NCBI GenBank assembly: GCA_016722945.1
Contig: JAEQMT010000065.1
Coordinates: 18,235 to 82,234 of the forward strand
Origin: Desulfofustis sp. PB-SRB1
GTDB taxonomy: Bacteria > Desulfobacterota > Desulfobulbia > Desulfobulbales > Desulfocapsaceae
Direction: 5' to 3'
DNA: 64,000 nt
The notes under the pieces are model-generated. The model had not been told where the DNA came from, searched no databases, and saw nothing but the letters and a program-made list of their open reading frames with translations. Position numbers and translations under genes: made by a program. Below, piece by piece: positions 6,823 to 15,712 of the stretch; the stretch's first letter is position 1; every line of letters starts with the position of its first letter.

Positions 6823-9267
6823 ATGAAATTTACCCTCAACTGGCTCAATACTTACCTCCCCACCCCGGTAACCGATCCTTCCTGGCTGGCCGACTCTCTC
6901 ACCATGCTTGGCCTGGAGGTGGAAGCCGTTACTGAACTATATCCAGAACTGGCTGGTTTACACACCGGTTTGGTCACCGAAGTGGAGCCTCATCCCCAGG
7001 CCGACCTCTTAAGCCTCTGCCGGGTTTCGGTGGGGGAACTCGATCTGCGCATTGTCTGCGGCGCACCAAATGTCAGAGCTGGATTGGCCGTGGTCGTCGC
7101 TCTGCCGGGAACTACCCTTCCGGGTGGAATCAAGATTAAAAAGACCAAGGTACGGGGCGTCCACTCCGAGGGCATGATCTGCTCGGAACGCGAACTCGGC
7201 ATATCAGATGAACACACCGGCATCATGGAGTTGGCCGAAGACACCCCGCACGGTATTGCATTTCGTGACGCGGTGGGCTTTGACGACACCATGATCGAAG
7301 TTGATCTCACTCCGAACCGACCCGACTGCGCCAGCGTTATCGGCATTGCCCGTGAAGTGGCCGGGCTTTCCCGCCAGCATCTGGTAAAACCGATTGCCGG
7401 TGCGGCATTTGCCCGCCGGTCAACATCATTTTCCGTCCGCGTTGAAGCAGATGATCTCTGCCCCCGTTATGCGGCCCAGCTTCTCACCGGCATCACCATC
7501 GGACCCAGCCCATGGTGGCTGCGCAGGTATCTGCTGGCGGTGGGTATGCGACCGATCAATAACGTCGTGGATGTTACCAACTACGTTATGCTCGAGTATG
7601 GGCAGCCCCTCCATGCATTTGATTTCAACACCCTGACCGAAAAGGCTATTGTGGTGCGGACACCGGGACCGGATGAAAAAGAATTCACCACCCTGGACGG
7701 CGTCACCCGTACCCTGACTGATGATATGTTGATGATCTGCGATGGGGAAAAGCCGGTGGCGGTGGGCGGCGTCATGGGCGGTCTCGACAGCGAGGTGTCC
7801 GATGCAACTGTCGATGTACTGTTGGAAGCCGCCTGTTTCAATCCCGTCTCGATCAGACGCACCGCCCGCTCCCTGAGCCTCTCATCGGAAGCAGCCTATC
7901 GGTTTGAACGAGGCGTCGACCCAGGCGGCACCCTTGATGCCCTGGCCCGGGCTACCCAGTTGCTGGTGGAACTTACCGGCTGCACGGCGGAAGATGGAGG
8001 TATCGACGTGCGAGCTGAAGAACAACCTGCGAATCCAATTGTGGTGCGGGCGGATCGTTCCTCGCAACTGCTGGGCATAACCTTGAGCGCAACTGAGATC
8101 AGCGAGCTGCTCGAGGCCATTGAAATACCCGCCACACCCGCTCCCAACAACACACTTTCCGTCAGCCCGCCTAGCTTTCGCGTCGACCTTGAACGAGAGG
8201 TCGATCTGATCGAGGAAATAGCCCGCCTGGTGGGCTTCGACAATATTGTTTCAACCCTGCCGGCCGTACATCTTGACTTTCCCACCCAGGATCATAGTCG
8301 CATCCTGCGGTTAGAAGCGGCCGCCATCATGACCAAAGCGGGCTTCTCCGAGGCAATCACTTACAGCTTCGGAGCACGGCGCGCCGATGACTGGCTGCGC
8401 CTTGGTGCCGATGACCCACGCCGTAACCATATTCGCATTCTCAACCCGCTGACCGAGGATCAGGATGTGATGCGCACCTCCCTGCTCCCCGGTCTGCTGG
8501 AATCGATCAGGCGCAATTTTAATTTTCAGCAGAGCAGCTGCAAACTCTTTGAAATCGGTGATGTTTTTTTCCCCACCGAACAAACCACACTGCCCACCGA
8601 AACCACCCACATCGCCGGGCTGCTGGCCGGTAATCGCTATGGCGCCCACGCACCGCTCTATTTCAAGGCCGAACCGGTTGATATTTTTGACGCCAAAGGC
8701 GCCGTGCAGGCACTGCTTTCCCAACTGCGACTGAGCACGGACAAAGACAGCGACGGTATCACCTTTGTGGTGCCGGATGAGCAGAGCCGTGAACCTTTTG
8801 CCGACCAGCACTACTGCCTGAGCTTGGTCTACGAAAATAGAGCTATTGGTTCGCTGGGTAAAATCAGCGCCGATATCCTGCGCAGCTTTGACATCAAGCG
8901 AGAAGTCTACTACTTTGATCTCGATTTCGCGTCACTCACCGCCATGGTCGGCACACCTCGATCATTTCAGGCGCTGCCGGTCTACCCACACGTCAAGCGT
9001 GATCTGGCGCTGGTGGTTCCCACCTCAACACCAGCCCAGGATCTGGTGGAAACGGTGATGGGCAGTGGCGAAAAACTCGTTAAACAGTGCGAACTGTTCG
9101 ACATCTATGAAGGTGAACACATTCAACCGGGTCATAAGAGTGTCGCCATGAGCATCACCTACCGCTCCGCCACCAAAACACTCACTGAAAAACAGGTGGA
9201 GAAGACCCACGCCAAGCTGATAACCCTGCTCAGCCGCACCTACGGCGGAGCCATTCGAGAGGCATAA
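6823..9267 (+). CDS. pheT: Phenylalanine--tRNA ligase beta subunit
   Basis: 814 residues, the usual length. Order of domains: tRNA-binding OB fold with GLVTEVEPHPQADLLSLCRV (about residues 45-65), the B3/B4 editing domain (RPINNVVDVTNYVMLEYGQPLHAFD), the B5 domain, a catalytic-like core, and a C-terminal ferredoxin-fold anticodon-binding domain (YPHVKRDLALVV). The beta subunit binds tRNA-Phe and removes mischarged Tyr. Followed after 4 nt by ihfA, so translation is probably coupled. Confidence 0.96.
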   Translation: MKFTLNWLNTYLPTPVTDPSWLADSLTMLGLEVEAVTELYPELAGLHTGLVTEVEPHPQADLLSLCRVSVGELDLRIVCGAPNVRAGLAVVVALPGTTLPGGIKIKKTKVRGVHSEGMICSERELGISDEHTGIMELAEDTPHGIAFRDAVGFDDTMIEVDLTPNRPDCASVIGIAREVAGLSRQHLVKPIAGAAFARRSTSFSVRVEADDLCPRYAAQLLTGITIGPSPWWLRRYLLAVGMRPINNVVDVTNYVMLEYGQPLHAFDFNTLTEKAIVVRTPGPDEKEFTTLDGVTRTLTDDMLMICDGEKPVAVGGVMGGLDSEVSDATVDVLLEAACFNPVSIRRTARSLSLSSEAAYRFERGVDPGGTLDALARATQLLVELTGCTAEDGGIDVRAEEQPANPIVVRADRSSQLLGITLSATEISELLEAIEIPATPAPNNTLSVSPPSFRVDLEREVDLIEEIARLVGFDNIVSTLPAVHLDFPTQDHSRILRLEAAAIMTKAGFSEAITYSFGARRADDWLRLGADDPRRNHIRILNPLTEDQDVMRTSLLPGLLESIRRNFNFQQSSCKLFEIGDVFFPTEQTTLPTETTHIAGLLAGNRYGAHAPLYFKAEPVDIFDAKGAVQALLSQLRLSTDKDSDGITFVVPDEQSREPFADQHYCLSLVYENRAIGSLGKISADILRSFDIKREVYYFDLDFASLTAMVGTPRSFQALPVYPHVKRDLALVVPTSTPAQDLVETVMGSGEKLVKQCELFDIYEGEHIQPGHKSVAMSITYRSATKTLTEKQVEKTHAKLITLLSRTYGGAIREA

Positions 9268-9271
9268 TCAT

Positions 9272-9568
9272 ATGAAGCAGGACAACGTCACCCGCAGGGA
9301 ACTTGCTGAGGAAGTCGCCAGCCGTCTTGGCTATCCCATGTCCACCTGCATCGACATCGTCGACACTTTTTTCGCCTCTCTCAAACATGGGTTGCTCAAC
9401 GGCGATACACTCAAGCTCGTCCACTTCGGTACCTTTTCGGTGCGCGAAAAGCAGCCGCGTACCGGCCGCAATCCCCGGACCGGTGAATCCATCACCATCA
9501 CTAAACGTAACATCGTCAGTTTCAGACCAAGCAAAAAATTACGCGCCAAGATCAACGAAACAGAGTAA
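9272..9568 (+). CDS. ihfA: Integration host factor subunit alpha (HU/IHF family)
   Basis: 98 residues with the complete HU/IHF fold: N-terminal dimerisation helices (TRRELAEEVASRLG), the GTFSVREKQPRTGRNPRTGE beta arm whose tip inserts into the minor groove, and a C-terminal helix. It bends DNA sharply as an alpha-beta heterodimer. Position directly after pheT is the classical ihfA location, which supports IhfA over a plain HU. Confidence 0.92.
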   Translation: MKQDNVTRRELAEEVASRLGYPMSTCIDIVDTFFASLKHGLLNGDTLKLVHFGTFSVREKQPRTGRNPRTGESITITKRNIVSFRPSKKLRAKINETE

Positions 9569-9609
9569 GGATTTCTAAAAAACGCAGTCGCCGGCTCACA
9601 GCGGTGATA

Positions 9610-9981
9610 ATGAAACAAGAAATTCCGGACAAGATCTATTTCAAAATCGGCGAAGTAGCCAGATTAGCTGACGTCGCCCCGCATGTGTTGCGTTACTGGG
9701 AAGCCGAGTTTGCCGAGATCAGCCCGAAACGCACCCAAGCCGGGCAACGCCTCTACCGGCGCAGCGATGTTGAGCTAATCCTCACCATTAAAGAGTTGCT
9801 CTACACCAGAGGCTATACCATCGCCGGCGCCCGCAAGCGAATTGCCGGCGGCACTGTACCAACGGCACAACAGCATAGCGAGTCAGCATCTGCCGCACCT
9901 GATGGTGATAAGCTGCGGGAGATAAAAAACGAACTGGAGGAGATTCACCGTCGCCTCAGCATTCCCGTGCGCAATGATTGA
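9610..9981 (+). CDS. MerR family transcriptional regulator
   Basis: About 123 residues. An N-terminal MerR winged helix is clear: YFKIGEVARLADVAPHVLRYWEAEF, then RRSDVELILTIKELLYTRGYTIAGARKRI. The C-terminal part is short, with a Ser/Ala-rich linker and a small coiled coil, and no effector cysteines are seen. A MerR gene between ihfA and tRNA-Pro is common in Proteobacteria, but its targets are not known to me. GTG 9604 is an alternative start two codons upstream. Confidence 0.9.
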   Translation: MKQEIPDKIYFKIGEVARLADVAPHVLRYWEAEFAEISPKRTQAGQRLYRRSDVELILTIKELLYTRGYTIAGARKRIAGGTVPTAQQHSESASAAPDGDKLREIKNELEEIHRRLSIPVRND

Positions 9982-10025
9982 CGTTGCCACGAGGCCATGG
10001 TAAAGAAAGAGTTCGTCACAATAAC

Positions 10026-10102
10026 CGGGATGTAGCGCAGTCTGGTAGCGCACCTGAATGGGGTTCAGGGGGCCGGAGGTTCAAATCCTCTCATCCCGAC
10101 CA
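10026..10102 (+). tRNA. tRNA-Pro (GGG)
   Basis: Acceptor CGGGATG pairs with CATCCCG; D stem GCGC/GCGC; anticodon stem CCTGA/TCAGG around ATGGGGT (anticodon GGG); T arm GGAGG/CCTCT with one end mismatch, loop TTCAAAT. CCA is encoded at 10100-10102. Conserved position downstream of the merR gene. Confidence 0.96.
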
Positions 10103-10108
10103 GTGAGA

Positions 10109-10147
10109 CAAGGAGTTGCGGGTCATCCCGCAACTCCTTGTTTTTTT
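10109..10147 (+). terminator. Rho-independent terminator after tRNA-Pro
   Basis: A perfect 14 bp stem, CAAGGAGTTGCGGG with CCCGCAACTCCTTG, a TCAT loop and TTTTTTT immediately after. It ends the tRNA-Pro transcript. Confidence 0.95.
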
Positions 10148-10323
10148 ATCATGGATCAATGATTGGTAGAGGCTGTTAGAAAAGCTCACCATCTTCTAAC
10201 ACCCAGAAATACCGGTGAGGGGCAAGAACGCTAACCCAACTTTGCACGGTCAAGTTATAAATTCAAGTAATTTCGGTAATTTAGTCCCCACCACATACTC
10301 TTTATGTCACTACTTTTGTCGTT

Positions 10324-11793
10324 TTATATGATCGTCTTTATTACCTGCCCAGGCTGGCTTGCCACTCCTAGAGCGCTATATATTTGCTGCTGAGCCGGTT
10401 CAGGACGGGTGCTTTTCCTCACATGAACCGTGTCTCCATTGGAGCACCGCATGGACACCGTTACCCGCGCCTGACTGGATAACAATTTCCGCAACCGCGA
10501 CCAGCTGTAAGTGATCTTTTCCGTGCGCAGTCTTATCCGGATTGTGTGGATAAGGTGATAGGCTAATACGGTAATGAACAGGTGAGATGAAACACGTTCT
10601 GCCAGCTGGTGGTGCACTGGTCGAAGACCAAGCTCAGATTTCAGCGAACGAAATACCGCCTCAAGATCGGTCAGCATGGTATAGGTCTTCCACAATCTGG
10701 ACTCATCCCACCCGGTCTGACTGGTTCGCAGACAATATACTCCTGGATGGGTGTCGGTTGTCGCCGCTGCTGGATGTCGTTTCCAGGTAATCTCAGTCGC
10801 ATTACCGCCGGCTTCATCTTTTGTCACGGAGATGGTGAATTGTCTGGAGACGCGGGCATACTTTTGTCGCATGCGGCCAATCTTCACCATCACCTTGTCA
10901 TAGTTTTTCAGACATTGTTTTTTGTGCAATCCGGAACGCAGCTTTTCCAACGCTTCTTCAAATCGGCTGACGAAACGATTGCTGATCGCCGTATCCTTTT
11001 TCTCACGCTGTGTGGAATGGCAATAGAGCAGTGTTTCCCCGGAGTTCTCGTCAAACACCTGGTGAACCCGCACCGTACACTCCGTATCTTGTTTTACGAC
11101 AACCGATGAAGCCTCATCAAACTCACGGTGCTTCTTTCTGCTCACCACAAGATAGGGGTAGTGGTGCTCTGTGAGCCAGCTGAGGTTATCTTCCGTGGCA
11201 ATGCCGGCATCCATCACCACGGTAGGCTTGTGGCCGGAAGAAGAGGAGCCTTTTTCTAATCCGGAGATCATGTCAGCCAGCGTACCGGGCTCGTTCACAT
11301 TACCCTTATAGACATGGCTGCGCCGGGGAAAACCACTGGAATCGAGCACCAGGCCAAGCGTAACCAGCGGGCAATCGGCTCTTTTTTCCTTGGAGTGACC
11401 ATGGGCCGCCAGTGCATTGCCCCGGCTTTGCCCTTCAAAATAGGTATTAGTCAAATCGTATAATGTAATGGTCTCTTGCAGACCAAACAGGCTTTGCTCT
11501 CGGCGAAAAAGATGCTCTTCAAGAGCTGCCTTGCGAGCAAGGAGCCGGTCGGCAATCCGGTACATTTCATGCAATTTTAGCGTGGCGAAATCATAGCCGA
11601 TGAGCTCCCCCAGTCCGGAGCGATCCCGGAGCCATCGATGGGTTGCCAACTCGCTGCCGGGTTCGCAGGCTCTGCCGATGATCGTCCCGATGGCAGCGGC
11701 TGTTTGTGGTGCGTTGAACCCCCAGTTCGGCAAGCTTCTTTTCAAGTCCAAGCATGCGCAGTGCTTCCAGACTGACATGTTCCGCGCCAACAC
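10324..11793 (-). pseudogene. IS1634-type transposase, catalytic C-terminal part (frameshifted)
   Basis: The frame covers about 490 residues with the catalytic DDE (RNase H-like) region typical of IS4/IS1634 transposases: ITLYDLTNTYFEG, LGLVLDSSGFP, VVMDAGIATEDNLSWL, YLVVSRK, and near the C-terminus the YTMLTDLEAVFRSLKSELGLRPVHH block with the conserved Glu. Its real sequence begins about FNAPQTAAA; residues before that are out-of-frame translation. The N-terminal part lies in the overlapping frame 11591-12139. The switch maps to a run of five C (plus strand 11719-11723), so this is either a programmed slip, a null mutation or a homopolymer error. Joined, the protein would be about 605 residues. 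Confidence 0.8.
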
Positions 11794-12139
11794 TGCGGGG
11801 TCTGCTCAGGTCAATGGTATCAAGATCGACTTCGCGGTAATCCGTACCACCTGGCTGGCTGGTATTATGTTGTGATACGATCAGTTTTGCGGCAATATCC
11901 TGGGCTGTTTTTTCTATATCACTATCGATTTCAAACAATGACTGTTGGCCGCTCAGGATATCTTCAACGCGCCTGGCCAGATCGGGCCACTGCTCGCGCG
12001 GCAGGGAGAAATCAGTGCCAAGATTGAGCAGGGTATATTGCTTGACACCGGTGGCGGTTCGCTTGGATTCAACAAGGCGATAGGTATAATACTTTCCGCC
12101 ATCTTTTCTGCTTTTGATTTGGGCTCTTCTGATATACAT
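11591..12139 (-). pseudogene. IS1634-type transposase, N-terminal part (frameshifted)
   Basis: Starts at MYIRRAQIKSRKDGGKYYTYRLVESKR, a typical N-terminus of IS1634 transposases, and continues to about LGLEKKLAELG. After the five-base homopolymer at 11719-11723 the frame runs into unrelated residues and stops at 11591, while the correct continuation is in the 10324-11793 frame. An in-frame ATG at 12175 lies further upstream, but the family N-terminus fits 12139. Confidence 0.75.
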
Positions 12140-12333
12140 ACGGGCGAGTATGTCAGACAAAACCAGGCGTGTCAAGAACTATTTACTATATTATGTCACT
12201 ACAATAACAATCCAAAAACTAAGTTACTGTTTTATGGTGCTTATTGCATTCAAGAAGTCCTGTTTTAGCAAGTGTTAACAATCTTCAAGAGCTATTTGTG
12301 GAAAGTTGGGCTAAGAAGAAGAGTTAAAAGTTG

Positions 12334-12654
12334 CTACGATACCATCAAATCGATGAACTCTCCGATGACACTATACTTCACTTTGATTTCATGGATATGC
12401 CGTTCATAGCCTCGCATTCTAAGCATGGAGCGGACAATCAGATAGAAACCAAAGATAAGCAACGCGATATTGAGTGATACCAGCGGTATGAGAAAATGCA
12501 GGACATGGAGCACATCATAGTATTTTGATGTGGCGATCAGAAAACTCGTCACTGACATCGGCAGAGCCAGAACCGCAATACCAATGCGCAGTACCGAAAG
12601 GGCTGTGCGTTTTTCCGCTAAAATCAATTGCACTTCGCTGACCCGCCAGTGCAT
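12334..12654 (-). CDS. DUF202-like small membrane protein
   Basis: A 106-residue protein that opens with LILAEKRTALSVLRIGIAVLALP, resembling the ER(T)xLAxxRTxLA signature of DUF202 (YidH-type) inner-membrane proteins. Two further hydrophobic segments are seen around residues 50-75 (LHFLIPLVSLNIALLIFGFYLI). Function of the family is unknown. Start ATG 12654 has only a weak ribosome-binding site; a TGA lies 8 codons upstream in frame. It sits alone between the IS element and the alcohol dehydrogenase gene. Confidence 0.6.
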   Translation of the reverse strand: MHWRVSEVQLILAEKRTALSVLRIGIAVLALPMSVTSFLIATSKYYDVLHVLHFLIPLVSLNIALLIFGFYLIVRSMLRMRGYERHIHEIKVKYSVIGEFIDLMVS

Positions 12655-12814
12655 CCGCCGTTGCTGATTCTTCGTTCACCGCTCATCTCCTCAACAATAG
12701 TTCACGACAACCACTGTACCGTTCGGCATCTGCAAAGCAACCACAACGAAAAGGAAGTTTGCAGTCTCTTCCGATAAGGTAGCAGTATTGCGGTAGATTG
12801 TATAGTATTGATCC

Positions 12815-13990
12815 ATGATCAGCCCATTCCACCACAAACCGATGCCGCATATCCATTTTGGCGCTGGGAAGATTGTCGATATCGCTTCGCTTGCCGATGG
12901 CTACGGGATTCATCATGCCCTGGTGGTGAGCGGCAACCAGACGGCCACGCGGCATGATCGTTGGCAAGAGATGGTGGCTGAGTTCGAAAAACGTTCCCTG
13001 TCCATCAGCTATGCGATCGTTTCTTCGGAACCACGACCCAGTGATATCGACGCTTTAGTGGCAGCGCATCGACATCGTGGGATCGAGATGGTTATCGCCA
13101 TCGGCGGCGGCAGCGTCCTGGATGCGGGTAAGGCAACAGCGGCCATGCTGTGTGAGACGGAGCCGGTGGCTCGGTTTCTGGAAGGGGTGGGTGATCTTTC
13201 GGTAAGTGGCCGGACCCTTCCCTTTATTGGGGTGCCCACCACGGCCGGCACCGGCAGCGAGGCAACCAGTAATGCGGTAATCGGTGAACGTGGCGTAAAC
13301 GGTTATAAAAAATCGCTGCGTCACGATGCCTACATTCCTACTGCCGCGGTAATCGATCCTGAATTGACGATCCCCTGCCCGCCGGCCATTACCGCGGCCT
13401 GCGGTATGGATTGTTTTACCCAATTGGTGGAGGGTTATCTTTCTTCCCAGGCAACCCCGTTTACCGATGCCATTGCCTTGAGTGGTATCCAGGCGGTGGC
13501 TCGTTCTCTGCTGATTGCTGCTGATGACGGGCAAAATCTCAGTGCCCGAGCCGATATGGCATACGGGGCGCTGTGCTCAGGGATCGTGCTGCTCAACAGC
13601 GGGCTTGGCCTGGTGCACGGGCTGGCGCCGCTGATCGGCAGCCGCTGTGCCATTTCCCATGGGGTGGTGTGCGGCGCCTTGATGGCGCCGGTCAACGAGG
13701 CCACCATAAAGCGCTTGGAAACCACGCAAACCTCGCCCACGACCCTACACAAGTATGGCGTGCTGGGACGAATCTTCAGCGACCGGGACAATCAGAGCGA
13801 AACGTATTACCAAAAAACATTTATCGATACCCTGTATCGGTATCACGAGTATCTTGGCCTGGTGCATCCATCCGGCTGGGAGCTGAGCGAAGATGACATA
13901 AGCTGGTTATGCCGGAACGCCGGCCACAAAAATCACCCGATCACCCTTTCTTCTGCGGATATTGCCGAAATTTTTGGCAGCCGCCGCTGA
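12815..13990 (+). CDS. Iron-containing alcohol dehydrogenase
   Basis: 391-residue group III (Fe-dependent) dehydrogenase, which interconverts an alcohol and an aldehyde or ketone with NAD(P). Features: GAGKIVDIASL at the start, nucleotide-binding AIGGGSVLDAGKATA around residue 95, PTTAGTGSEATSNAVI, and the metal-binding His region GLGLVHGLAPLIGSRCAISHG near residue 265. Length is normal. Substrate cannot be told; no operon partners (the flanking genes are on the other strand). The upstream 160 bp hold its promoter but no clear -35/-10 pair was identified. Confidence 0.92.
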   Translation: MISPFHHKPMPHIHFGAGKIVDIASLADGYGIHHALVVSGNQTATRHDRWQEMVAEFEKRSLSISYAIVSSEPRPSDIDALVAAHRHRGIEMVIAIGGGSVLDAGKATAAMLCETEPVARFLEGVGDLSVSGRTLPFIGVPTTAGTGSEATSNAVIGERGVNGYKKSLRHDAYIPTAAVIDPELTIPCPPAITAACGMDCFTQLVEGYLSSQATPFTDAIALSGIQAVARSLLIAADDGQNLSARADMAYGALCSGIVLLNSGLGLVHGLAPLIGSRCAISHGVVCGALMAPVNEATIKRLETTQTSPTTLHKYGVLGRIFSDRDNQSETYYQKTFIDTLYRYHEYLGLVHPSGWELSEDDISWLCRNAGHKNHPITLSSADIAEIFGSRR

Positions 13991-14016
13991 GCGGATCGTA
14001 TTTGTTACTACGTCTG

Positions 14017-14175
14017 CTATTTTTTTAGTTGAACAACGCCGATGAGAATCAGGCCAAGCGGCCACCATCGTGAGAAAAAACGCTCCGGCTCACCGGCCGG
14101 CAGCAGATTAAGATTATCAAGCTGCAAAACGATACCCAGCAAAATAAGCATGATGGGAGCGACGGCTAAACGCAT
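14017..14175 (-). CDS. Small two-helix membrane protein (LiaF/DUF5668-like)
   Basis: 52 residues from ATG 14175: MRLAVAPIMLILLGIVLQLDN, a short polar turn, then FFSRWWPLGLILIGVVQL. Two hydrophobic helices with the WWPLGLILIG pattern match the LiaI/LiaF-like (DUF5668) membrane region often attached to stress sensors. An in-frame start 12 codons earlier exists but adds only polar residues. No ribosome-binding site stands out, so it may be a stand-alone small membrane protein of unknown role. Confidence 0.6.
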   Translation of the reverse strand: MRLAVAPIMLILLGIVLQLDNLNLLPAGEPERFFSRWWPLGLILIGVVQLKK

Positions 14176-14283
14176 GTTTGTACTCTGGGGGAGTGTTTTA
14201 TGGGGATACAATTAACATTTACCGGCAGTTAAGAATCGGCGAGCGGCTGTCACAAAGCATACCGCCCGCCAATAGATTGCATA

Positions 14284-14775
14284 TTACGATTCGATTACCT
14301 CGCGCAATTGCGTTTCCTCATCCTTGGTGAGTGAGGTCTTCAAAACCTTGCCATGGATGCCGGTGGCCTTCAAACGATCCAGTACCTTGTCCGGCGTCGC
14401 CTTGCGCACCAGCACGAAAAGAGCCGAAGTGCCGGGGGTGAATGCATCACCCAGCTCTTTCATGAATTTGTCATCGATGCCGATATCGCTGAGCTTGCCG
14501 CTCAATGCCCCGGCGCCGGCGCCCACCGCTGCGCCCAGCAACGGATTGAGAAAAAGCAGGCCGATCAACATGCCCCAGAAGGTGCCGCCCACCGCACCCG
14601 CCGCGGTCAGATTGACGGCCTGGTGGAGTTTTACCTTCCCCTTGTCATCCTTGGTAACCACCACCACATCTTCCATGTCGATGAGGTATTCCTTCTGCAG
14701 TTTACCCAACTCCGCCCGCAACTCAAACGCCTTGTTTTCGTCATCAAAACCAATCACTACCAGATTACTGCTCAT
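14284..14775 (-). CDS. DUF1269 domain-containing membrane protein
   Basis: 163 residues. The N-terminus (LVVIGFDDENKAFELRAELGKLQKE) and the VVVTKDDKGKVKLHQAVNL strand, followed by a Gly-rich hydrophobic hairpin (GGTFWGMLIGLLFLNPLLGAAVGAGAGALSG) and TPGTSALFVLVRK, are the DUF1269 signature. Members are small membrane-associated proteins of unknown function, often stress-linked. GGAGGG precedes the start. Convergent neighbours suggest its own promoter. Confidence 0.88.
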   Translation of the reverse strand: MSSNLVVIGFDDENKAFELRAELGKLQKEYLIDMEDVVVVTKDDKGKVKLHQAVNLTAAGAVGGTFWGMLIGLLFLNPLLGAAVGAGAGALSGKLSDIGIDDKFMKELGDAFTPGTSALFVLVRKATPDKVLDRLKATGIHGKVLKTSLTKDEETQLREVIES

Positions 14776-14932
14776 ATTCTTCCCTCCACGTTAAAAGTTT
14801 TAATTACTAATGGTTTTTCCTATTTCCTCACGATTGACCGTTTTGTATACCGCCGCCATACGCTCCACGATAATAGGCACTCGACTTGATGCTGACAAGT
14901 AAGGTGACCGTCTAGGAGAGAATCATCGCCAG

Positions 14933-15079
14933 CTAACCGCCGATCAGTGCCAATACCGTGGTCAAGGTATGGGTCAGAGGATACGGTACCGCCGCCACTG
15001 CCAAATACAGCACCCGGTACTTACCCTGAATGTGAAATTGCCCTCGCCTTTCTGTTGCCGTTATCGGGGAACCAGTCAT
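14933..15079 (-). CDS. Possible small membrane protein (48 aa)
   Basis: An ORF too short for usual gene finders: MTGSPITATERRGQFHIQGKYR then a hydrophobic stretch (VLYLAVAAVPYPLTHTLTTVLALIGG). AAGGGAG lies 7-8 nt before the ATG, a credible ribosome-binding site. The hydrophobic half would make one membrane helix. No family recognised; it could also be the remnant of a longer protein. Confidence 0.35.
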   Translation of the reverse strand: MTGSPITATERRGQFHIQGKYRVLYLAVAAVPYPLTHTLTTVLALIGG

Positions 15080-15366
15080 AATGCCACTCCCTTATCGGAT
15101 GTTGATCCTGGGTGTGGTTAAATGCCTGGAATCCGCTTCGCCTGCCGCATGGCTCACCGGATGTTTGTCAAAATAAGCGAGACACCGTTTTAGATCTTCC
15201 ATCAGCAGGTCGGCCAGATCAAAGCTGAATCCGCATGATGACCATATCCTGACATGAGTAGACATCATCGATCAGATCGACTCGTCTGGACTTTCTGGTG
15301 GGCAGCGGTATGGTCGATCTCCTTGAAAAGCTTAGGATAAGACCGTGGTTTTGATCAAGTCTTTAT
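15080..15366. other. Gene-poor stretch with decayed coding on the minus strand
   Basis: No intact gene. The minus strand shows a 36-codon frame (15092-15202, starting MEDLKRCLAYFDKHPV) with coding-like codon use that continues in broken frames further upstream, so it is probably a relic of a gene. Family not identified. Confidence 0.3.
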
Positions 15367-15507
15367 GGGAACTTTGCAAAATGGCCTTTTCGCCCAATCT
15401 CATCGTTGCTCTAACAATATTATCCTGGCAATATCAATCATATGTCTGTGGTAACATTTCCCTCGCGCGTTGATCTTGAACGAAAACTCTCATTTTTCAA
15501 GGCGCCC
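15367..15507 (-). repeat. Family 2 MITE-like element, copy 1
   Basis: About 141 bp with ends GGGAACTTTGCAAAATG and CATTTTTCAAGGCGCCC, close to the family inverted repeat GGGAACCTTG(C/A)AAAATG. Flanked on both sides by TTAT, a 4 bp target duplication. Lies upstream of the TTT transporter operon. Confidence 0.8.
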
Positions 15508-15712
15508 TTATCGCTTGAAACCACCAAAAGCAGGGAACCGTTGGCTGGATGGGTACTTTTATTGCTGCATGACACTATTTTTTCGTTGCTGTAAGTAAAC
15601 AATATGTTTAGAGGTTTTGTGGCAGAGGACAAGGATGAAGCGGGCCGGAAAAAGCCTGGCCGCGCAGGTGGTGAGTCCATGTATCAAAAACTTGAGCCAA
15701 GGAGGAGCTAAG

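Larger units (their letters stand above)
10235..12310 (-). mobile_element. IS1634-like insertion sequence (about 2.1 kb)
   Basis: Ends are an imperfect inverted repeat: CCCAACTTTGCAC at the left and the complement of CCCAACTTTCCAC at the right. Both sides are flanked by CTAA, a likely 4 bp target duplication. It encodes one DDE transposase on the minus strand that is broken by a frameshift. It is inserted about 90 bp past the tRNA-Pro terminator. Confidence 0.82.
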
